A stretch of DNA of 64,000 bases from Sordaria brevicollis. Its lineage: Eukaryota > Ascomycota > Sordariomycetes > Sordariales > Sordariaceae. The position numbers and the translations under genes are program-made. Below are positions 22,460 through 33,984 of the stretch, one piece after another. The notes under the pieces were generated by a model. The model had not been told where the DNA came from. It did no database searches and saw only the letters and a program-made list of their open reading frames with translations. The stretch lies in NCBI GenBank assembly GCA_033439795.1, contig JAUTDP010000009.1, positions 1,054,001 through 1,118,000 on the forward strand, in the 5' to 3' direction. How positions within the stretch are numbered: the stretch's first letter is position 1; each line of letters starts with the position of its first letter.

Positions 22460-24260
22460 TTTTTCGTTACTATTAAACTCTATTATTTATAATACACCTC
22501 TTTCTACGCAATTTTAATATTTTCTTTACTACCTTTCTATCAATTCCTACTATTCTAATAGGTCGCTACTATATTAACTTTCTTCCTTATAAGGATTTTA
22601 TTCTCGACGTTTATATAAATAAATAAATAATATCCAATATCTATAAAGCTTTTAAATAATCCTTCGGTATTAATATTTCCCGTATAACTTTATAGCGCTT
22701 TATAAAAGATTATAATATTCCTAAAAAAGCCGGACTAAGGATAAAAATAACGGAAAATTTAAAAGAAGAAGTTCGCAAATTATATTTTAAAATTATAACT
22801 ACCGACGAAAAGATTCTTAATTTACTTACGGTAAAAAGATTCCAAATCTCTTCTTAGGGTTTACAATCCTTGCGTAGAAATTTGGGAATCTTTCGCAAAT
22901 ATTCTTTCAATATAATAGAAAAAAAACTTCGTTAAGTCCGCAAAATTTTTGAGAAAATTCGCCATAATAACTCTACCTACTTTATTCGCCGTATAGGTAG
23001 ACGGGAATTCTAATTTTATTTTAAAGAATAATACAATTTCTTTATTCTTTGCGAATTATTTTACGCTTATTTCAAAAACTTCTTTCCTAAAGCCGTTAAG
23101 GAGAAGATTATAAATATAATACGTAAAAAGGGAGGTTGGACTATACTAGGCCCCAATTATATATAATATATTAATATATATTTAAAATTGCAACGTTAGA
23201 GTATTAAAACTTACGCAAATATTAATACCTATTCTCGTTATATCCTTTAATTTTATACCAATATATTAAAAATAATATAAAAATTTATTTTTGTATAATT
23301 TATTAAAGTAATTAAAGAACGAAGCTTTATCTTTTATTAATTTAGGTTTAATTGTAATAATAAAGTGAATATAATCGCAACGGGCATATATTACCTTATA
23401 TTCGGGGTATAAGATTTAAGAATCTTAAAGCCGAAGCGTATTTTACCCGAATATATTGCAATCTTCGAATAAAGACTACTAATAAAAAATATTATTATCC
23501 GTTATAATATTATCAATAAAGGTTAAATATTACCGACGTAAATAATCGATATATAAATATATTTAACGGATATTTTTATATAAAGAAAGAGTACGGCGAA
23601 TTAATATATTAAAAATTAGTAGAATTAATTTCGTAATAGCTACGGACGATTTTGGAATATAAATTCTCTTAAAAGACGTTAATCAATTTTAATTTAACTT
23701 TTATAAGAATATTTCTAAAGATTCGAATATATAAACCTTTAGGTATATAAAAAGATTAAAAATTATATTACTTTACTATATACTTTTATACTTTAAATCC
23801 GGAGCGAATTTGAAGTTTTTCTCAAATATTAGAACCAATATACAATCTATAATTAACGTTAAAAACGTTATATTATTATAGGAAAGCCCGTCGAATTATA
23901 TTATAATTATAATAAAAGAACTGCAATTAATTACCGCATTGAATTAAATTAAGTAAGGTTTAAATACTTAAAAAGAATCTCGGAAGTAAATACTTTTAAG
24001 CTTAATCGCTATTTATTATAAAATATAATAAATTTATACGAAGAATTTATAAAGGATTATACGCCTTACGTAATTAATTTGGAAGAATTGCCTTTTCGTA
24101 TAGAATATAAGTATTTACGGGCGAAATTTGAAGCGTATTACCGCTCTATATAAGAGCCGTAGTTGAATATATACGAAATACCGATAGGAGGATTCGAGGA
24201 ATTGAAGGAATTAATCAAAAACGTTGGGGGGGATATCGATAAAATAATAAATACTTTATA
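22460..24260 (+). pseudogene. RIP-degraded integrase-core (rve-like) DDE transposase
   Basis: A plus-strand frame carries, in order, the marks of the fungal transposases annotated as integrase core domain proteins: a helix-turn-helix-like part (INISRITL, then DYNIPKKAGLR near 22670-22740; FQISS, GLQSLRRNLGIFRK near 22840-22900), then GGWTILGPNYI near 23131-23163 followed by YINIYLKLQR where these proteins have W-x-I-D-G-H-x-K-L, NTYSRYIL near 23224-23247 (usual DAYSRYI), and KSTANxYIKN near 23588-23620 (usual GTSTANQRIEAWW) with TAG-TAG where the two Trp codons stood. The catalytic Asp codons read as Asn. Every stop seen is TAA or TAG, as RIP predicts. It cannot be active. Placement in a named superfamily is not possible by eye. 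Confidence 0.65.
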
Positions 24261-24435
24261 AATAGTTAATTTTAGTTTGAGAAAGAAATGGCGGAACGTA
24301 ATTCAAATTAAATTGTTAGTTTATAGCGTAAAATAATATACATTAATATTCATAAACGTTAATTAAAGTAGATTAACGTGCGGGACGAACGTGGTTATAT
24401 AATTAATAGGTTTTATAGTATAGTAAAAATAATTA

Positions 24436-24502
24436 CTATAGCGTAGTGGTTTAGAAAGTAAATTAGCTTTTAAGAGGTTATAAGTTCGAATAATATTTTT
24501 TT
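24436..24502 (+). repeat. tRNA-like (SINE-type) arm, RIP-mutated, plus strand
   Basis: ATAGCGTAGTGGTTTA fits a pol III A box, and 30-40 bases later GTTATAAGTTCGAATAAT fits a mutated B box; CTTTTAA lies between them, like the anticodon loop of tRNA-Lys. A run of T follows directly, as a pol III terminator or SINE tail would. The cloverleaf no longer pairs well, so it is a relic, not a working tRNA. Confidence 0.45.
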
Positions 24503-24539
24503 CTTTTTTTTTTTTCTTTTTTATTTTTATTTAATAAAT

Positions 24540-24584
24540 TATTTATTAAAATAATAATAATAATAATAATTATATTATTATTTC

Positions 24585-24615
<31 letters not shown>

Positions 24616-24640
24616 TCTATTATTATTATTAGTAATTATA
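24540..24640. repeat. (TAA)n/(ATT)n microsatellite
   Basis: Runs of AAT/TAA trinucleotides are followed by runs of TTA/ATT, giving a weakly self-complementary simple repeat between the two tRNA-like arms. Confidence 0.7.
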
Positions 24641-25003
24641 TTAAAAAGAATATTTTAAAATAAATATATATAAAAATAAAAAAAAGAAATTTATAATTTT
24701 AAATTCTTTAATAATTTTCAATAAGTAAATAAATATTTATAAATAAAAATATTATATATTATAAGAAAGTCTTTTCGTATTTACTTCTTCGTCGTTTAAT
24801 ATTTATTTATTTCCTTTAATTCTTTTTTTTCTTTTTTATTCCTTTTTTATTTCTTTTCTTTATTATTTTAATTTAAAAATTATTAAAACATAATACTTAT
24901 AAATAAAGTTTATAATTTAAATAAAATAATATATTTTTATTAATATTATTATATATAATTTACTTATAAAAAAAGTTATTAAAAAAATAATATTTTAAAA
25001 AAA

Positions 25004-25075
25004 GAAAAAAAACTTATTCGAATTCACGACCTTTTAAAAAGTTATTTCAATTTTATAACCACTATACTATACGTT
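25004..25075 (-). repeat. tRNA-like (SINE-type) arm, RIP-mutated, minus strand
   Basis: Read on the minus strand, GTATAGTATAGTGGTTATAA is an A-box match, ACTTTTTAAAAGG follows, then GGTCGTGAATTCGAATAAG as a B-box match and a long T run. It is clearly related to the arm at 24436-24502 and points towards it. Confidence 0.45.
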
Positions 25076-27935
25076 ATTATTATTATTTTTCCTACCGTTA
25101 ATTTGAATATATATATTTAAAATAATATTTTAAAAAAGAAAAAAAAAGGCAAAAGAAAAAAAAAAAACCAAAAAAAGGAAAAATAAAAATTAAAACAATA
25201 ATTTTATTTTTATATACTCTATTATATAAAATTCTATTATAGGAAAATGGAAATTAACGTTTACAATTACGTATTAAAAGGGTAAATAGTATTTCAACGT
25301 CCTCGGGCAAAATATTATTACTTCGATTAATATTAATTAACCTCTTTAGGATTTGTATACTTACCTTCGTAATTAGTATTTTATTAATATTAATTAAATC
25401 AATTACGTTACTAGAATTATTAAAGAGATTATAAAATACTTTATCCTCTACTTTATCCGGCGTAATTATATTATCCTTACCCCTAATTTACTCTAAAGGT
25501 ATAACTTCTTATTATAAAAACGGCGGTAGTTATATATATTTTTATTTCACCGCTTATTTTTACTCTAAATTGCCGATTATTACTTCCTTAGGTTGAATAT
25601 TTGAGCGAAATTCCTTTTTAATTTGAGGAATAAGTATAACCTTTTTTACGGGCGTAGTAGCCTCCTCCTTTTTAATCGGTCGTTATTTATTAACGTTTTA
25701 CTCTTCCTTAATAAAAATTATAATTTAATTAATAATAGAAATAATAGTCCGCTTATAATATTTTAATAAAGAATTAAAGGGGGTATTAAAACTTATAGTA
25801 TATTTACGAATACGTTTAGGAATAGCGCGACCCAAATTTTCAAATTTATTAGTTTCTTCGGCTATTTCAATAATTAATAAAAGGTTAATAATTAAAAGCG
25901 CGTTGTTCTTAGTTTTACCAATAGCTTCGATCTTTATACGAAGCTATTCAATAATAATAAATTTAATTTTATCGAAGCCAAAATCACTAAATTGGATTTT
26001 ACCATTAATCGAATAAGGATTAATGCCGACGAATTTAAACGTTTTAATATCGAGGCCAAAGGGATAATTTTATACGAAACAAAATTAAATACCGATTTAG
26101 GAAATGAGGTAGGTATAATTATTATAATAATCGTAAAGAGGAAAAGATTTAAAGTAAATCTTCAAAATCCGGATAATTTTAACGTCCGTAAAGATAAGAA
26201 TCCTCCTAATTATAATAGTTTTTACCTCTTTAAATTATTAATAAAAGGTAATATTCCTATTTACGCGAATATTATTATTCTAATCGAGTAAATCGGTAAT
26301 TAATTATCGATAAATAACGTTAATTTTATTCAATTCGGATAAAGTATTACTTCGATTATTAACGCTTAATTAAATAAAGGTTCGCTTTAATAGGCGAACG
26401 TAAGGAAAGATAGCGGAGGAGCGGTTAAAAAAGCCGTTAGCGGCGTTAATTATAATTAAATTACCTAAACCGCGGGCAAGAGAATACGTAGGAGAATTAT
26501 TATTAATAATAATAATAGTAGAAGGCTGCGAGGAAGGAAGAGGGGCTTTAATAGTAATACGCTTATTATATTTATTATACATTTCCTAAGTAGAGTATTC
26601 CGCTAGATAATGTTTATAAGGAACGTTGGTAACTTTATAACGTTAAGAGGCCATATTAAAAGATAGAGAAGAAGAGGGTGGATTGGTACTTATTAAAAAT
26701 ATATATAGGATACTTTAAGAGTAGTTATAATAATGCAAATTAAAGAATAATAATGTTACTTAAAAGTAATTAACGTTCAACTTTTAAACTTTAAAAAGGT
26801 AATAATTAATTGCGCAATAAGGATATTATATAGAAAATTCAAATTAAAGCTAAAATAAATCGGGATATAACGAACTTTTTTTTAAAATAGAGCCTAAAAT
26901 ATAATTTATTTAATTAGAACCGGATTCTTCTACTCTTTTGGCGTAATTAGCCAAAACCCTCCTAACCTATTTAGCGCCCTGCTTAATATTTTTAATATCG
27001 GTATTTCGGACGTTATTTATATTAGGTTCGGGGCCTTTACTATCTTCGGCGGCCTCGGCAGCGGCTTCCTTTTTTTCGATTTCTATAATATAATATTAAA
27101 ATATAACGAAAATAAAATAAATAGAAGAAGCTTACTTTAATAGAAAATATAAGTATATCCCTCGTATTTCGTATAGTAATTAAAATATACGCTTTAGAAA
27201 ATTTTTTTACCGCTAAAAAGATATCTTTCGAAAGGGCCGGGGTTAATAACGAATTTATATAGTTTGTAAATTCTCTCCTCTTCGGTAAGGGTAAAAAAAT
27301 AATAGGCTAAGCTTACGAAATATTTTATACGTAAGAACCTTAAAATTAATATTGATTAATCTTTTTAGTACGGTTCCTAATATTATTTAAATTTAATAGT
27401 ACGAAGAATAGTTTTTTATATTTAATTAATATCGATTCTATTTAATTAACCTATTTTAACGTTAATAAACGAATTTACCTTTCGTTTAATAGTAATACCG
27501 TTAACTTTATTAGGACCTTCGTTAAAAATATAAGTAAAGACGTAACGGAACTTTTGTAATATAGTGCTAGTGTCTTCTTATATTGCGGTAATATTATTGG
27601 CATTTTTCATGCCTTTTATAATCGATTCGCCCTTTTATATAAATTATTGTAAGGGGGTATTTAATAAGGGAGGTAGAGGCGCGGGCGCCCCAGGTCCCGC
27701 AACGGTTGCTTTGGCTATAGTTCGATTAGAAGGTATTTTAAACGGTAATGGTATTGTTATTGTGAAATGTAGAATGGTGCAAAGTTAATAGATATAGTAT
27801 AAGGTTAAGGGTTTTGAACATTCCTTGTATTTATTTACTAAAGAGGTGTGTGCGTGCAGGGCGTCTATCATTTGCCCTGACACCTATAGGCCAGCTGCGC
27901 GCACGGGCCAAACGTTTTTCAGCAGTGACCAAAGT

Positions 27936-27969
27936 TTTTTTGAAACCGACCAACACAATGGCCTCCGTA
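27936..27969 (-). repeat. Right terminal inverted repeat of the second transposon
   Basis: Perfect inverted copy of 21251-21284. It is followed at once by GCCAGC, the right target duplication. Confidence 0.85.
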
Positions 27970-27975
27970 GCCAGC
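27970..27975 (+). repeat. Right target duplication of the second transposon
   Basis: GCCAGC, same as 21245-21250. Confidence 0.7.
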
Positions 27976-29522
27976 CCGCCCGGGACCCCTACAATACATA
28001 GGCCATGTAACCGTCGAGGGCTAGCAGGGCTTCAGCACAACGACCGACCGACCATCCTCCGACGAGATTGGGTTGAGATAGGAGGAACAGCCTGCATTGG
28101 TGAAAGCTCCCGCTTCAGCAAGGCAGCGTTACATGGTGAAGCTTTAATTTTTTTGGGTTTATCACGGCTTCACTCCGTTGTCGGTTACGAACATCATCGG
28201 CCAGCGGACAGGAGCTCGTCTCTCAGGGGTTTCAAAGAAGACAAGAAGAGGGGCCGCCTATCTTTCGCCAAGGCTGACCTGGCTGGAAGTGGTGATGCAA
28301 CTATGCGAAAGCCGCATGCAGACGCCATGTGGGATGGCACTTGAACGACATGTCACGGTCTCGTCTGTGGTCTGGAAGTCTGGGGACAACATGTGCCTTC
28401 TTCCCCAATTGGCATCACTCTAACGACAAAAGTTTGGTGCAGGATTCGAACTCGAAAGAGAGAAAAGGTTCGTCGAATTTGGTGCTGTTCACTGCTGTCG
28501 TTTCCCATCCGCTCTGCCTGTATCACCGCCAATCGTCCAGACACACACTCTCTCACACCACGCGGGCAGGATCGCTAGTGCATGGTTTAACCCGTGGGGG
28601 TTACAGAGGTCAGCGACTCGCCCAGCAGCCCAGCAGCTCTTGACTTTCAATAGTGGCCCTGCGGAATGGGAATGGTTTGTGCCTGGCGATTGATGTCGAG
28701 TGCCAACAAAATCCCAAACAGCAATGACGGGACGAACACCGTCAAAACACCAAGAACAGACCCGAACCGCGAAACCGATAAGCGAAAGGGAGCAAGCACA
28801 ATGATCGAGATAAACAACCACTCGCTATGTCAGCGTCGTCCAACACAGCAGCAGCGTGGTCGCAATGAGGCGAATCCCGACAGACAGACTTCCCTCCAAG
28901 CATGGTCGATCCCTCCGAGCAACCCCTTTGACGTGTCTGCGTCCGTCTCAGCAACCTGCGAGTCAGCCAGCCCAGCCTATCAGGAACCATTTTCATATCA
29001 AAACACCAAGATCGGAACCGATATGATATGCCAGCCAACCCTATAACTTGCGGGATGGCAGGTTTATCATATATCTCATTTCCAGGAGACACCCGACGAC
29101 GCTGGCGGGCTACGGCCTGTTCCGATGTTTTCTTTGGCTCTGTATCAAGCCTCGCTGTGGAGTGCCGAGCTGAAGCTGAACAGCCTGAACGAGTTCCATC
29201 CATTCATCACGGTGATGGAGGTTCTCGAACACTTGAGGCTTGATCTTGATATAGAGTATGACGGTGATATCCCACAGCCAGCTTGCATAACGGGCACCAT
29301 TCAGCCCTTTTCCCTTGTTACTGCACTCGCACGAGTTCCAGTAGCATCCCCAGATTTTCAGTGTCGCATGTCCTTTTAGACTTCTTCATGCTGTTTCACA
29401 TTAACCTTTCAGATGGGTTTGTGGGGGAGTCTGGAGAGAGGAGATGAACACCTCGCCTCCCTTTCCCCATCTCCATTGCGGAATCTTTTTGCGTGGACCT
29501 TTTTTTTACTAAGCGGTAAGGA

Positions 29523-29600
<78 letters not shown>

Positions 29601-31777
29601 CAGGAAGAAAGAGTCACACAGAGTTTGTCGCCCACCGCAGTGTCACACCCAGTACTCTAGATACTGTAGACAGAATTTCAGATTGTGATGATCTCCAGCT
29701 CCGCTTTCCAACACGCCCACCGTCGGCCGGAGTTTTGAAATTCTGGAGTTTCTGGAGGCGGAAGCGGACACGAACTGATGAAGTGGACATGGGACATGGA
29801 TGAAAATAAGTGCCTGTCGCTTGTGCCGAAGGATTTGAAGTCAGAAGCCTAGCCCGGTCTTCATTTTAACTTGCATTTCCATTTTTTTTTCTCTTCTCCA
29901 AACCCGCGGGCATAGGGAACCTCTACAGCTGCGGCTTCTATTGTTGTCTCATTCAGGTCCGGGCCTCACATACTTTGGGGCCTGGCAGTCTTTTTGCTCG
30001 AATTTTTTTTTAAAGAGAATATTGAAGAGCCGCAAGTTGATAACGACAGCGCAACTAACCTTTACCAGGGATGCTTTTGCAATCACGGGACTATACAGAA
30101 TTGTACATTTTCAAATCACGGAGCTTTTTTTAGCGGATCTCTCTGGGTGGGCGACGACCGCTACAACGGAAAGTCCACGAATTTCACGACGACCCGGACC
30201 CCGGTCATCCCGGCATCACGCTTCGGACAAAGTGCTGGGAGGTTCCTGGATAGATAAGAGTTCCACCCCAGCACGGCCGGCGGAGCTTTTGCATGGAAGA
30301 AAGGCGGTCGAAGCGGTCGGCAAAAGGCCGCATGAAAGTCCACCAAAGTCCGCGTATGCGGCTCCGTAAAAAGAGGCGTGTCGCAGTGGAATAGAAAACG
30401 AAAGAGGGGGCGATGTCAAGACTCGAAGGAACCCAAGGGTCAAATCAGTTCAGCGACAATGCGAGCGCATACAATGCCGGTGTATAAGGCACCAGAGGAT
30501 CAGTCCAAGTCTAGAGCCTTCGTGGACTTTTTCACTGCTTCGTCAGTTGTCGAAGACCCGTTTTTGCGATGATTCAAGACAAATCAATGGTCGTGTCTTC
30601 AAGCCTCCAAAATCGTCCCAACTCACAGCCGGTTTTTTCCATGATGGGAACGATATCGGACGGGCCGAGTTGGGAGGCTCGTGCGTTGCCGCTTCTCTTT
30701 GCCGTTTCCTGCCGGGAGCCGTGAATTACTTGCCGCGACTTGCCGGAACTTGCCCTAGCCAATTAGTAACAAAAAAAGATGGATCCCTTCCATCCTCGTT
30801 GCCCCGGGATGCAAGCCGATGACTCCCATCTCGGGTCTTGCTAGGTCAAAATGTAAACAAACCCCTGAAACCACCTGCTCATTTATTACTTTGCCAGCTG
30901 GCCGTCGTCTTTCTCTTCATTAAAATCATAACCTGTGATTTAAACGGCGCAAGTCAATCATACCCAGCAACATCGTCCCATTTAGGATGTTTTGGCATAC
31001 CAAACCCCCGAATCTACCCAGATGGCCAAACTGCTGTTGCCTAGGTACACTTCATCTCTCACGGGTTGGTGATATTTGACCAACTTGCTACAGAACATAA
31101 CCATAAAGGTATCAGGCAAGTCATCAAAAAACACTCATTTCGTTAAGAATCACAAAAGCGTCACCGAAGAATCACACAAGAACTGCGCGAACACGTATCA
31201 CAGCGAATTCGAAGGAGTAAAAGACTGAAGAGAAAGATGCTCAACAAGATACGTACTTTGGCGCAAAAAAAGTGCACTTGGTAATGGTTTTGATGTTGGA
31301 TGAAAAATGCGCCTTAACTGCAGTGATGGGACGATGTTGGAACGGGTGCTTAAGATAGCAACCGCTTCCTTTTGTCCTTCACTGTCAATGATCGCGTCGA
31401 TTTCTTTTCCTCCACTCTTCCTTGCGTCTTCTTTGTTCCGTTTCTCTCTTGACCAAAGAAATAGCGAAGGGTGACGAGAAAGCAAACGGACAAACAGATA
31501 TGAGAGGCAAGTTAAGCCTGTATCGAATTCAAAAGCAAACTGAGCTATGAAAGAACACAATGTTCCAATCTGTTCGACAGCCGACAGAACCCTTAGAAGA
31601 AGTGCGAAGCAGGTAACGTAAGGTGCCTTGCAAACAAACGTTCGTAGACGGACAGATTTCTGACATAACACAATTTGTCCAGCAGCAAATATTCCAACGC
31701 TCATAAACTCCTAGGAAATGCTCTCGCAAAATGTTATCGATCTTTCATCGACACGCCGCGAAATGCAACAAAGACCT
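27976..31777. other. Gene-poor region of normal base composition
   Basis: Nearly 4 kb without a supportable gene. Open frames such as 28666-29046, 28742-29203 and 29941-30369 overlap one another, show no family signature and lack a consistent exon structure. It contains the T homopolymer at 29525-29600. The end next to 31777 should include the 3' untranslated region of the following minus-strand gene. Confidence 0.45.
29525..29600. repeat. 76-bp T homopolymer
   Basis: An unbroken run of 76 T between GGATC and CAGGAAG. On the minus strand it is poly-A. I see no clear flanking duplication that would make it the tail of a retroposed copy. Confidence 0.9.
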
Positions 31778-33984
31778 CTACCATCCACTAGCCACACTGC
31801 TTTGATAGTCCGCAGTCAACATACTCCTCGACTCCCTGCCGCTGCCCCAACCTTCATAATCAGATGTCACACTTTCATCGAGCTTGGAAGGTAGCCGTTC
31901 TCTGTTTCTCCATGTGTGAAACAATGGAGACATGCTTCTCGAAGGCGGAGTCAATGGGAACTCCTTTACTCCTGTGTTGCTCCATCTCGAGGGCGGTCTG
32001 GAAGGCGGCCTGGAATGCGTGGGGGTAGCAGGGGACAGATTTAAGGCCATCAGATCTGTGTTGATGGTATCTGCTGTGGATCGTGGGTTCTGGCTGCCGT
32101 ACGCGGGAGATGAGGCACGCGAAAAGTTAGACTCGCTTCCAGCAGCTTCAGCCTCTTTCACTGGCGCAAACTTGGAGGCCAGCTCCAGCTCCATACTGGG
32201 CTTTTCATCCTCGATGTCCTCGAGCTCCAACATCATCATTGGCTCGTTGCTAGATTCCGGCTTCTCGTCACTCGCATTGCCAAGAACGACAGAAGAATAA
32301 GGGGACTCCCAGTCCTCAGGATGAGCTCTCCACACTTCACAGAGATCGGTAGCGGTGGAAGTTCGAGCTTCGTTGTTCAAGGCGTTTAGACTGGCCTTGC
32401 TAAGTATGGTCTTCAGCTTTGGACCTTTGGACTCCTTAGACTCCCGAGGCGCCCGTGGTTTTCTCGGATACTCCTCGATCTCAGGCTCATCGTCAGTGCT
32501 AAGATTAGGAGGGGTAGGGGCGCGAGGTGGCGAAGGTGCACGTGGTGGGCTTGGTCGAATGATTCGGTGGGTGACGGGATCAAATCGCGGGTCGTTGATG
32601 AAGTCATAGTCACTCTCCTCGGTGCTATCGTAGTGACGTCCGTGAGACTGATCACTACCCGGATGTAGTGCTGGTGCTTGCATGGGCCAGGTTGACGAGT
32701 ACTGAAGAGAAGGCGGCTGACCAGCTCGCGATGAACCCCTCCGCGCCATACTTCGGGGTACATCTCTGGCCGACGATTCGTATCGTGATCGACCTATGGT
32801 GGACTCAGTACGCCTTGAAATCGTGCTTTCCTGCTCAGAATCCGAAAGTTGATCTACGTTATGAATTGGTTAGCCCGGGCCGGACACAATTTCCTAGATT
32901 GTTCCTGCTTACCAACAAAGCGGCGCGGCTCAGCAAGCTCAGAATACCTTCTCATGTGATCCTGAGCTGTGGCAGTTGATGTCGTGGATCGTCTCGAAAG
33001 TCTGGATGATACTGATGAGCCGCCTTCTGATCGGCGCTTCTCAGTGACGGGTGTACCTCGTTGGAAGCGACCCGAGACCGATGACAGACGGTCTTCAGTA
33101 TCTCGCGAAAACCTCGTTGCGTCGGAGGTCAACGAGCCACCTCGTGAGCGACTAGATACGGTCGAACCACCATAGTCTTCCAGTTCCCGCGATGACCTCT
33201 TGGTGTCCGATCTTGAGGTTCCTCGCTGAGGACGTCTCGAATTGGAACGCAGACATCCTTCCACATCCCGGGAGAGCCTGCTCGAATTGGTTATCGAGTT
33301 GCCACGGTGGTGACGAGTTGGGATGGGCATCGCGGGTTCCTCCATGTCTCGCGACAAACTCTTTGTTTCAGAGGTGATGGTTCCAGTACGAGAACGAGCC
33401 GAAATTGTGGAGGATGGTTCTTCCATGTCGCGAGAAGACCTCTTGGAATCAGTTGTTGAGAACCGTCGATCCCGGATCTTGTGGTCTCGAACAGGCGTAA
33501 CAGGTTGGACTGGCTCATCCGGGTATTCTTCGATGTATGGGTCCACTGTCCTCTTGGGGGCTTTACCCTTCTTGCTGACTTTTTGATCATTTTCTCGAGA
33601 GACAGGTCTTCTGGACCGTTCCTCGGTCATGGAAGACTGCCGCGAGTGGTGGCATGTATAAGAGCGCGAGGGTCTATTCTCATGGTCATACTCCCTGCCA
33701 TTATCGCTTTCGAAATCCAGAGTGTCATCAACAGAAAGCTCTACCACGGCTTCATGACCGCAGTCGCAGTGCATCCTGCCACGAAGCTTGCTCCTGGGTG
33801 ACCTCCTTCTGTGGGGACTTGACTCTTTGAAAGAGTTCCTTCCACTTCTCACTACCTCGGGACGCCTTCTATGGCTACCATGACGGTCCTCATGATATTC
33901 TCGGTTATCGGTAGTGAGATAGCTGGCATCGCTATATTCAGAGTCATACTCAGTTGTGACGGTGGTCTCTGCGTATCTCTCCAT
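31778..33984 (-). CDS. Disordered Ser/Arg-rich protein with 27-residue repeats
   Basis: Two exons, 33984-32913 and 32853-31778, giving 715 residues. The 59-bp intron has a GTAAGC donor, GCTAAC branch and TAG acceptor, and joining the exons gives a continuous protein (EPRRFVDQLSDSEQ). Function unknown. Residues about 184-318 hold five tandem repeats of 27-28 residues, each starting SR(D/E)xE and ending in a basic/hydroxy-rich (R)GxSxTSxTK stretch. N-terminal features are a Tyr/Asp/Glu-rich start and MHCDCGHEAVVELSVDDTLD near 71-90. The second exon has a proline-rich stretch (PSPPRAPSPPRAPTPPN) and a Ser-rich C terminus. Composition points to a disordered, phosphorylatable protein. Confidence 0.75.
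33031..33435 (-). repeat. Five coding tandem repeats of about 81-84 bp
   Basis: They encode the SR(D/E)xE repeats of the protein above. The copies have diverged: unit starts read SRDMEEP, SRDMEEP, SRDVEGC, SRELEDY, SRDTEDR. Spacing is 27, 27, 27 and 28 residues. Confidence 0.7.

Larger units (their letters stand above)
21251..27969. mobile_element. RIP-ruined 6.7-kb DNA transposon with terminal inverted repeats and target duplication
   Basis: The left end 21251-21284 (TACGGAGGCCATTGTGTTGG, then TCGGTTTCAAAAAA) is repeated inverted at 27936-27969 without a mismatch, and similarity runs on a few bases. GCCAGC flanks both sides. Just inside, a TGCCACCTGTAGG (left) and TGACACCTATAGG (right) are near-identical direct copies. 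The ends are normal in composition; from about 21340 to 27640 the sequence is strongly A+T-rich with TpA excess and stops everywhere. Inside are a relic of an integrase-type DDE transposase (22460-24260), a shorter relic reading frame upstream of it (21840-22241), a pair of tRNA-like arms and further unreadable relics on both strands (for example 25990-26290 plus, 26370-26655 minus, 26880-27090 minus). Confidence 0.8.

Noticed and set aside
24540..24640. CRISPR-like regular repeat
   Set aside because: It is a trinucleotide microsatellite without spacers, and the genome is fungal.
28430..28530. Possible tRNA on the minus strand (GAGTTCGAATCCTGC resembles a B box)
   Set aside because: No good A box at the right distance and the acceptor and anticodon stems do not pair.
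29941..30369. 142-codon plus-strand frame
   Set aside because: No family resemblance, no splice structure, and overlapping minus-strand frames of similar length.
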